Below, one piece after another: positions 27,912 through 32,944 of a stretch of DNA of 32,944 nucleotides. Position numbers and translations under genes: made by a program. The notes under the pieces were generated by a model. It ran no database searches. It was not told where the DNA came from and saw nothing but the letters and a program-made list of their open reading frames with translations. Source of the stretch: Candidatus Levybacteria bacterium RIFCSPHIGHO2_02_FULL_40_18 (lineage in GTDB: Bacteria > Patescibacteriota > Microgenomatia > Levybacterales > GWA1-39-11); assembly GCA_001782235.1 (NCBI GenBank), contig MFOC01000004.1, forward strand, positions 1-32,944, read 5' to 3'. The first letter of the stretch is position 1. Each line of letters starts with the position of its first letter.

Positions 27912-28709
27912 CTATTCTGAAACAGTGGGAACCGTAATTTTTCCGGACCAATCTTTATCGGGGTCACTCGGAACTCCTCCGGATGTTTGAACGATATTTT
28001 TAGTTTTACTGGAGAGACTTACGTAAAGAATCGTTTTTTCGCCGGAATTAAGTTCAACGTTTTCAAGCTTAATCCAATAATACCCTTGTCCAGCCTCATC
28101 TACTGCTTGCCCTACAACAAGAGGAGCATCAGTTATCGTAAAAAAGATAACATTCCCAATTTCCGCGCCGTTTATTGATTTTATTTCATCCCAACCGACT
28201 CGATTGTCGGGGGGTGTGGGTTCGTTAAGTCGCGAAGTCGGGACTATGGCGTCCCTTCGAAATCTGATTTCATCCCTGTTAACTACATCAAATTTGTTAA
28301 TCTTTGTCACTCCCCGCTGTATTTTTACTATCTCGCGGTCAACAGGAGGCGATGCTTCTCTTGAATCTATAATGCCGGGACCTTTGTTTTCAGGTTCCGT
28401 GTTAGGCTGAGACGCTCCGGGAGAAGATTTGTCCGGATCTACTAAACCCCTGCCGACAGGAGAAGCTGCGAGGAGGGTTGCAACGGTTGTTATTGCTGCT
28501 CCGGCTGCCAATGCAATTTTTGTCTTTATGCCCATACGGGGAGGGGTAAGCGATGGCAATTCCGTAGCTCTTGCGTAGTCACTGATCGGTGTTCCATGCG
28601 CATCGGGTCTTCGGGGCTGGCTTTGGAAGGTGTCAATGACTTTTCGAGTGTTTTGTTTTGGAGACGTCAATTCAGGTTTTGGCACGGTATCTGAGCTTCC
28701 TTCACTCAT
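27912..28709 (-). CDS. Membrane-anchored protein of unknown function
   Basis: 265 residues: a 60-residue polar, Pro-rich cytoplasmic segment, one transmembrane helix (KIALAAGAAITTVATLLAA, about 63-82), a Pro/Ser/Glu-rich linker, then an outside domain of about 150 residues that looks beta-rich (GNVIFFTITDAPLVVGQAVD, GQGYYWIKLENVELNSGEKT). No cysteines, so it is not a Dsb substrate. No family recognised. The promoter TTGACA-N17-TAAAAT is 8 nt before the ATG. Its head-on abutment with dsbB and divergence from the sortase suggest an envelope role, no more. Confidence 0.72.
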   Translation of the reverse strand: MSEGSSDTVPKPELTSPKQNTRKVIDTFQSQPRRPDAHGTPISDYARATELPSLTPPRMGIKTKIALAAGAAITTVATLLAASPVGRGLVDPDKSSPGASQPNTEPENKGPGIIDSREASPPVDREIVKIQRGVTKINKFDVVNRDEIRFRRDAIVPTSRLNEPTPPDNRVGWDEIKSINGAEIGNVIFFTITDAPLVVGQAVDEAGQGYYWIKLENVELNSGEKTILYVSLSSKTKNIVQTSGGVPSDPDKDWSGKITVPTVSE

Positions 28710-28717
28710 AAAATAAT

Positions 28718-28746
28718 ATTTTAAAGGGAAGCTGTCCGATTGTCAA
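28718..28746 (-). promoter_or_regulatory. Consensus promoter of the anchored unknown gene
   Basis: On the minus strand: TTGACA (28741-28746), exactly 17 nt, TAAAAT (28718-28723), 8 nt to the ATG at 28709. Confidence 0.78.
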
Positions 28747-28780
28747 TTAAACTAGCGCACCATTTTTGATACGGGTGGGC

Positions 28781-28786
28781 TATAAT
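28781..28786 (+). promoter_or_regulatory. -10 box of the sortase gene
   Basis: A perfect TATAAT, with 6 nt to the GTG at 28793. No good -35 was found. Confidence 0.6.
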
Positions 28787-28792
28787 ATTGTT

Positions 28793-29533
28793 GTGGGAGC
28801 GCATTCGGTAATAAAAATTTTGATTCTTCGGACAATCGGGAATTTTCTGATTCTCTTGACGATTTTTGGATTTGTCGCAACTTTTGGGCCCGCTCTTTAC
28901 TACGAGGCTTCGTGGAGAGTGGCAACTTTTCGCGGCATAACGTATAGACTGGCACCTGACGTTCAGGCTTCAAACGAGACGGAGCTTGGAAAATTGGTTC
29001 GTCTCTATCGCGAACGAGGACAAGCAACTCCCCAGACGCCGAGTCTTTTCCGAGAAGTCCTGACAAATGCAAAAGAACAAATTCTGGTTCCTCCTGATAC
29101 GGAATTTTCAATCGTAATTCCACGAATCGGCGTGTCTCAGAGGATTGCGGCAAATGTTGATCCTACAAACAAAAATGAATACCTTGAAGTCTTAAAATCG
29201 GCAATCGCCCATGCAAAGGGCACTGCTTACCCGGGGGTCAACGGGACAACTTTTCTGTTCGCGCACTCCGCTGACAACTTTTGGAATATCGGACGATATA
29301 ACGCAGTGTTTTATTTATTGAAAGAGCTTAAGCCTGGAGACGAGATTATTCTTTTTTTTCGGGGTAAAAGATATGAGTATGAAGTTTATGAAAATAGGAT
29401 TGCCGAAGCCAAAGAAACAGAGCATATCGATGCCGCTCTGGGGCAAGGTGAAAAAATTATTCTTCAAACCTGCTGGCCTCCCGGTACCGATTGGAAGCGG
29501 ACATTAGTTTTTGCCAAACCAAAATCCCCTTAA
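28793..29533 (+). CDS. Sortase family transpeptidase
   Basis: 246 residues. An N-terminal transmembrane helix (about 14-37) leads to a sortase beta barrel with catalytic His158 in FLFAHSAD, Cys227 in ILQTCWPPG and Arg236 in WKRTLVFA. Sortases cut a C-terminal sorting signal and link the protein to the wall or to pilin subunits. The class is uncertain. No LPXTG-type protein is seen in the window; the Ser-Pro repeat protein lacks one. GTG at 28793 is chosen because it follows TATAAT by 6 nt; the longer in-frame TTG at 28766 lies upstream of that box. Not obviously co-transcribed with mreC. Confidence 0.9.
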   Translation: MGAHSVIKILILRTIGNFLILLTIFGFVATFGPALYYEASWRVATFRGITYRLAPDVQASNETELGKLVRLYRERGQATPQTPSLFREVLTNAKEQILVPPDTEFSIVIPRIGVSQRIAANVDPTNKNEYLEVLKSAIAHAKGTAYPGVNGTTFLFAHSADNFWNIGRYNAVFYLLKELKPGDEIILFFRGKRYEYEVYENRIAEAKETEHIDAALGQGEKIILQTCWPPGTDWKRTLVFAKPKSP

Positions 29534-29553
29534 AACTTGATATACTTATAGCT

Positions 29554-29655
29554 ATGATAAAAGGCCCAAAACTTACAATTTCGCAATTAAAACTTTTTGC
29601 GGGCGCTCTGTCAAATATAGGACAAGCTATTACCATTTTTTCTAAGGAAAAATAA
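29554..29655 (+). CDS. 33-residue micro-protein
   Basis: MIKGPKLTISQLKLFAGALS then NIGQAITIFSKEK. It looks like one amphipathic or weakly hydrophobic helix with a charged end. Support is indirect: a TATACT box lies 7 nt before the ATG, matching the leaderless pattern of the region, and the stop is two bases from a second micro-ORF. There is no other explanation for this part of the 390-bp gap. Function unknown. Confidence 0.5.
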   Translation: MIKGPKLTISQLKLFAGALSNIGQAITIFSKEK

Positions 29656-29657
29656 AT

Positions 29658-29756
29658 ATGGATGTTTTTTGGTCATTTATTGCTATAGGTATATTAATTG
29701 CGGTAGAGTGGTATCTAATTATTTTTGGTCGAGTAGAGAAACACCACAAGCGCTAG
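29658..29756 (+). CDS. 32-residue single-helix membrane micro-protein
   Basis: MDVFWSFIAIGILIAVEWYL then IIFGRVEKHHKR: one transmembrane helix (about 4-24) and a basic tail, so N-out/C-in is expected. It starts two bases after the preceding micro-ORF stop, which suggests coupling. With the neighbouring helix peptide it may form a small membrane pair next to the cell-shape operon. Unrecognised; too short for confident prediction. Confidence 0.5.
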   Translation: MDVFWSFIAIGILIAVEWYLIIFGRVEKHHKR

Positions 29757-29768
29757 ATATCATTTTAG

Positions 29769-29875
29769 ATTTATGCCGGATGGAGAAACCCCATCCAATC
29801 CTTCCAAATCACAACCTTAGAATCATTAGTAGCCTAGGGCTTTGAGGTCTTGGCGGTAATTTTTTCGGCATAAAT
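29769..29875. other. Possible structured RNA bounded by a 10-bp inverted repeat
   Basis: ATTTATGCCG (29769-29778) and CGGCATAAAT (29866-29875) pair perfectly around 87 nt. Inside are GGATGG/CCATCC (about 29778-29796), and CCAA plus ACCT (about 29804-29815) opposite AGGT and TTGG (about 29845-29854). The nested pairing suggests a multibranch fold. There is no open frame of note and no match to a known RNA was recognised. It could be a small RNA, an mreC leader or a decayed repeat. Confidence 0.35.
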
Positions 29876-29888
29876 TGATTATATATAA

Positions 29889-29917
29889 TTGTAATTTATT
29901 AATCATACGGGTAGAAT
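29889..29917 (+). promoter_or_regulatory. Promoter of mreC, leaderless type
   Basis: TTGTAA (29889-29894), 17 nt, TAGAAT (29912-29917), then 7 nt to the ATG at 29925. Confidence 0.65.
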
Positions 29918-29924
29918 AATTGGT

Positions 29925-30692
29925 ATGCAAAAAAGAACTATCTTGATAATACTTCTTATTATTTTATTTTCTTTCTTGGTATTCATCATCCGCACTACGC
30001 AAGTTCCCGTTCTTTCTTTCCTTGCTCAAAAAATCGCTCAACCACCCAAAAATTTGCTCTACAAATTAAGGGTAACCTCGGTTGACAATAAATACAAGAA
30101 ACTTGAGACAGAAAATGAAAAATTACGCCAAAAAATCGTTGATTACGAAAAATTGAGGCGCGATAACCAGGCTTTAAAGGACCAATTTGAAACAGGAGCA
30201 ACGCGCGAATTTAAGCTTTTACCGGCAGGAGTTCTTGGATCTCAGGGTACTTTCTCATATCCTACGGCATTAATCATTGACCAAGGAGAGAGATCGGGTG
30301 TTGCCCACGGTATGGCAGTAGTTTTCAAAGATAATCTTTTGGGGAAAGTTTCGGCAGTGTCAGACAATTATTCAAAAATCATCTTAACGGAAAACGAGCG
30401 ATTTTCTACTCTTGCAAGAACTTCTGATACTAATGCATTAGGGGTCACAAGTGGCCAAGGAAACTTCATTTTATTTAGCCAAGTTTCTATTAATGATATT
30501 ATCAATCCCGGACAACTGATTTTGTCTCGTGGAGAGATAAACGAGCAAGGATTTGGAATTCCGCCGGATTTTATAATTGGCAAAATTTCCGAGGTGGATA
30601 AAAATGAGAGCCTTCCCGCTCAATCTGCCAAAATAGAAAGCATTATAAGTATATCGCAAATTGATACAGTATTCGTAGTAATGTCATTATAG
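29925..30692 (+). CDS. mreC: Rod shape-determining protein MreC
   Basis: 255 residues. N-terminal transmembrane helix (about 5-23), a coiled coil (about 55-92, KYKKLETENEKLRQKIVDYE), then the double beta-barrel domain, with PTALIIDQGERSGVAHGMAV and GKVSAVSDNYSKIILTENER, the typical MreC motifs. MreC sits outside the membrane and activates the elongasome through PBP2. It is first in mreC-mreD-PBP2; mreB is not in the window. The stop is one base before mreD. Confidence 0.94.
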   Translation: MQKRTILIILLIILFSFLVFIIRTTQVPVLSFLAQKIAQPPKNLLYKLRVTSVDNKYKKLETENEKLRQKIVDYEKLRRDNQALKDQFETGATREFKLLPAGVLGSQGTFSYPTALIIDQGERSGVAHGMAVVFKDNLLGKVSAVSDNYSKIILTENERFSTLARTSDTNALGVTSGQGNFILFSQVSINDIINPGQLILSRGEINEQGFGIPPDFIIGKISEVDKNESLPAQSAKIESIISISQIDTVFVVMSL

Positions 30693-30693
30693 T

Positions 30694-31110
30694 ATGGATC
30701 GACAAAACTTATTTCTGTTATTTTTGTTTATCTCTTTATTTCTTGAATCAACGGTTATTTCCTTTCCTTTTATCTTCTTAATATCGCTCATTTATTATAT
30801 TTTTTATCCTTCCACGCGGACTTTAATTACGGCTGTACTTGCCGGCTTATTCATAGATATTCTAAGCGTCTCCATTATTGGCCAAACATCTTTGGCGATT
30901 TTAATATCCTATTTATTGATAGAGTTTTATAAAAAAGCATTTGATACAAGGGATTGGCGGATTCTCCTAATTCTATTATTTACCGCAACGTATATATATT
31001 CGAACATTTTCCCGTACGAGAACAACTTATTAATTTATTTATCACTTTTTGTGAGCATAGGAATCATTATCTTTAATTTAACCCATGACAATAACTTATG
31101 GTTAAAATAG
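30694..31110 (+). CDS. mreD: Rod shape-determining protein MreD
   Basis: 138 residues, almost all hydrophobic, with about five transmembrane helices. Sequence is poorly conserved as is normal for MreD; the position between mreC and the PBP2 gene and the L-x-G-L-x-x-D-(I/L)-like AGLFIDILS in the middle support the call. It starts one base after mreC and overlaps the PBP2 gene by 13 bp, indicating translational coupling. Confidence 0.85.
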   Translation: MDRQNLFLLFLFISLFLESTVISFPFIFLISLIYYIFYPSTRTLITAVLAGLFIDILSVSIIGQTSLAILISYLLIEFYKKAFDTRDWRILLILLFTATYIYSNIFPYENNLLIYLSLFVSIGIIIFNLTHDNNLWLK

Positions 31111-32909
31111 GGCCAAAGATAGGGCCGGCATTTTTTGACTACGTAACTGGTTCGCAAAATGACAGAAGGCCTAAAAGACAAAATCTCGAGCTTTCGGAGC
31201 TCTTAAGATTACTTCCACTATTTTTCCTGCTACTTTCCACAGGCGTTATTATCGCGAGGCTTTTCTACCTACAAGTAATTAGAGCAAGTTACTATAAAGA
31301 TCTTTCGGAAAACAATCGTACTCGAACAAAAATAATTCCTGCTCCTCGAGGAATAATCTATGATAGGAATGAAAAGCCTCTTGTTTCAAATAGCCAGATT
31401 TTCCCTGTTCCCCGCGAGCAGGCTTTAAAATTAATGTCAGAAGGCAAAAAACTTCAAAGCGTTGTTCGAAGAGAATATTTATATAAGGATGCCTTTGCCC
31501 ATGTCGTGGGATTTCTAGGCCAAATTTCAGAAGATGAGGTAATCCTACCAATATTTTCAGAATATGCGCTATCCGAAAGCATTGGGAAAATAGGTCTTGA
31601 AAAAACATATGAGAAGGTACTTCATGGTCAAAATGGCAGAGAGTTATTGGAGGTTGACGTACATGGTCGGGAGATGAGGGCACTTGGAGAAAGGGAGCCT
31701 GTAAGAGGCCAAAATTTACATACTACTCTTGATTTAGACTTACAGCTTTTGATCAAAGATGCAATGTCAGAAGTTGAACGGGGAGCAGTTATCGCCCAAG
31801 ATCCAAAAACAGGCGGCATCCTTGCTCTTTACTCAAAACCATCTTTTGACCCAAACATCTTTACCCTTCGACTCCCCTTCAAGTCCGCTCAGGGTCGCTC
31901 CCCTCGATCGGACTCGGGGCAGGCAGGGCAGGCTGTCTCTTCTGGTAGTTCGGCAGAATATCAAAGCGCTGAAGAAATACTAGCAGATGATGAAAATCAG
32001 CCGCTTTTAAATCGTGCGATAGGCGGAGTTTACCCACCGGGATCAACATTCAAGCTTGTTACAGGAGTTGCCGCACTCGCAACAGGCGCGATTCGCGAAG
32101 ATACAATTATAGAAGATACGGGAGTTTTAAAAGTTGGTGACTTTTCCTTTGGAAACTGGTATTTTCTAGAGTATGGTAAAAAAGAAGGCCCACTTAACAT
32201 AGTGGCCGCAATTAAGCGCTCAAACGATATATTCTTTTACAAAGCCGCAGAAAGGGCAGGGGTTGAAAACATCTCGTCTTTTTCTCGCGAATTTGGCTTC
32301 GGAGCAATATTTGGAATTGATATTGTGGGCGAAGCAGAAGGTCTGGTTCCATCACCTTCTTGGAAGGAAAATGAAATCGGCGAACAATGGTATCTTGGGG
32401 ATACTTATAATTATGGCATAGGACAAGGATATCTTTTAACAACGCCTCTTCAGATAAATGTAATGACAAGTGTATTTGCCAATGGGGGGACTTTATACAG
32501 GCCGCATTTAGTAGATTCGCAAAAAAAGATTTTAAAGAAGAGTTTTATTAAAAAGGAATATCTCGATCTAGTTCGTGAAGGGATGCGGCAGTCATGTGAG
32601 AGAGGCGGCGTGGCATGGCCATTCTTTGATTTTAAAGTAAAGAATGAGAGACTACCCATTGACAACCATGATTTTATCGAGGAGGGAAGCGGCAGCGCAA
32701 AAATAGTTCGCATAAAAGTTGCATGCAAGACTGGAACTGCGGAAGTTTCGGACAAAGACAAAAACCCGCATGCATGGATCACGGTTTTTGCGCCGTTTTA
32801 TGATCCTGAGATAGTCCTAACTGTTTTGGTTGAAAATGGAGGAGAGGGGTCAAGTGTTGCCGGCCCAATCGCCAAAAAAATCCTCCAGAATTATTTCGAG
32901 AAAAAGTAG
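31098..32909 (+). CDS. mrdA: Penicillin-binding protein 2 (elongation transpeptidase)
   Basis: 603 residues. Transmembrane helix (about 36-57), pedestal domain with RTKIIPAPRGIIYDRN, then the transpeptidase: Ser-Thr-Phe-Lys near 316 (YPPGSTFKLVTG), Ser-Asn-Asp (KRSNDIFFY) and Lys-Thr-Gly near 544 (ACKTGTAEV). PBP2 cross-links peptidoglycan during elongation. Residues about 256-284 (LPFKSAQGRSPRSDSGQAGQ and a few more) come from a GC-rich palindromic insert (31862-31955) between the pedestal and the catalytic Ser and do not fit the family. The start overlaps mreD. A rodA gene would be expected next, outside the window. Confidence 0.95.
   Translation: MVKIGPKIGPAFFDYVTGSQNDRRPKRQNLELSELLRLLPLFFLLLSTGVIIARLFYLQVIRASYYKDLSENNRTRTKIIPAPRGIIYDRNEKPLVSNSQIFPVPREQALKLMSEGKKLQSVVRREYLYKDAFAHVVGFLGQISEDEVILPIFSEYALSESIGKIGLEKTYEKVLHGQNGRELLEVDVHGREMRALGEREPVRGQNLHTTLDLDLQLLIKDAMSEVERGAVIAQDPKTGGILALYSKPSFDPNIFTLRLPFKSAQGRSPRSDSGQAGQAVSSGSSAEYQSAEEILADDENQPLLNRAIGGVYPPGSTFKLVTGVAALATGAIREDTIIEDTGVLKVGDFSFGNWYFLEYGKKEGPLNIVAAIKRSNDIFFYKAAERAGVENISSFSREFGFGAIFGIDIVGEAEGLVPSPSWKENEIGEQWYLGDTYNYGIGQGYLLTTPLQINVMTSVFANGGTLYRPHLVDSQKKILKKSFIKKEYLDLVREGMRQSCERGGVAWPFFDFKVKNERLPIDNHDFIEEGSGSAKIVRIKVACKTGTAEVSDKDKNPHAWITVFAPFYDPEIVLTVLVENGGEGSSVAGPIAKKILQNYFEKK
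31862..31955. repeat. GC-rich repeat in-frame inside the PBP2 gene
   Basis: Contains CTTCGACTCCCCTTC, GTCCGCTCAGGG, CCCC...GGGG inverted pieces and GGCAGGCAGGGCAGGC. The CTTCGAC/GCTCAGGG parts are the reverse of the CCCTGAGCGAAGTCGAAGGG repeat in argS. Confidence 0.6.
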
Positions 32910-32944
32910 AGAAGAGTATCAAGAGTATCAGGGGTTTGTGAATT
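32910..32944 (+). repeat. GTATCA short repeat at the window end
   Basis: GAGTATCAAGAGTATCAGGGG repeats a GTATCA unit. The same unit builds the first insertion in argS (21612-21650). Confidence 0.5.

Noticed and set aside
1-32944. UGA recoding as in Gracilibacteria or Absconditabacteria
   Set aside because: Several conserved genes end at TGA at the expected place (transglycosylase, PAP2, glgA), and no conserved gene contains in-frame TGA.
1-32944. Prophage, transposase or integrase genes
   Set aside because: No such protein was recognised; the mobile-looking DNA here is short and non-coding.

Overview
The window looks like chromosome from a small-genome bacterium of the Patescibacteria/CPR type; class is unresolved. 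This rests on gene content and style: a ribosomal protein L1 with a long charged N-terminal extension, a stand-alone EF-Tu domain-2-like miniprotein, tRNAs without encoded CCA, tightly packed convergent genes, and many GC-rich palindromic repeats, some inside reading frames. TGA is used as a normal stop, which argues against the CPR lineages that read UGA as glycine.

Layout. 1-2200: the 3' part of a giant Ser-Pro repeat surface protein and a 64-residue neighbour sharing its C-terminal domain. 2260-4520: tatA, tatA, tatC, then rpmG-uppS. 4520-7940 (minus): unknown gene, PAP2 phosphatase, phosphonopyruvate-decarboxylase-like enzyme, rnhB. 7996-9390: lytic transglycosylase and a convergent LuxR-type regulator. 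9430-10510: an atypical island of a hairpin cluster, two paralogous miniproteins and a small membrane protein, all with strong Shine-Dalgarno sites. 10510-12964: 2-hydroxyacid dehydrogenase, SemiSWEET-like transporter, coiled-coil protein, tRNA-Trp, TrpR-like regulator. 13042-18177: glycogen metabolism (glgA-glgP), era, galT-like gene. 18206-20402: secE-nusG-rplK-rplA. 20489-25833: galU, argS, an unknown gene, M16 peptidase, ndk. 25971-27911: tRNA-Arg, tRNA-Pro, EF-Tu-like miniprotein, dsbA-dsbB. 27912-32909: anchored unknown protein, sortase, two micro-ORFs, a possible structured RNA, and mreC-mreD-PBP2.

Much of the content serves the cell envelope: undecaprenyl phosphate supply (UppS, PAP2 phosphatase), peptidoglycan elongation (MreC, MreD, PBP2), remodelling (transglycosylase), export (Tat, SecE), disulfide formation (DsbA/B), surface attachment (sortase) and a stalk-like surface protein. 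GalU, the GalT-like protein, GlgA and GlgP form a nucleotide-sugar/glycogen group.

Two cross-cutting signals stand out. First, about twenty genes on both strands have a -10 box (TATAAT/TAAAAT type) only 5-12 nt before the start codon, often with a -35 at 16-18 nt, and no Shine-Dalgarno; most transcripts here are probably leaderless. The 9.6-10.3 kb island instead has a distant promoter and strong Shine-Dalgarno sites. Second, several families of short palindromic or tandem repeats lie between genes and also in-frame inside argS (four times), the dehydrogenase (three times), rnhB, dsbA and the PBP2 gene, resembling the in-gene palindromes known from Rickettsia.
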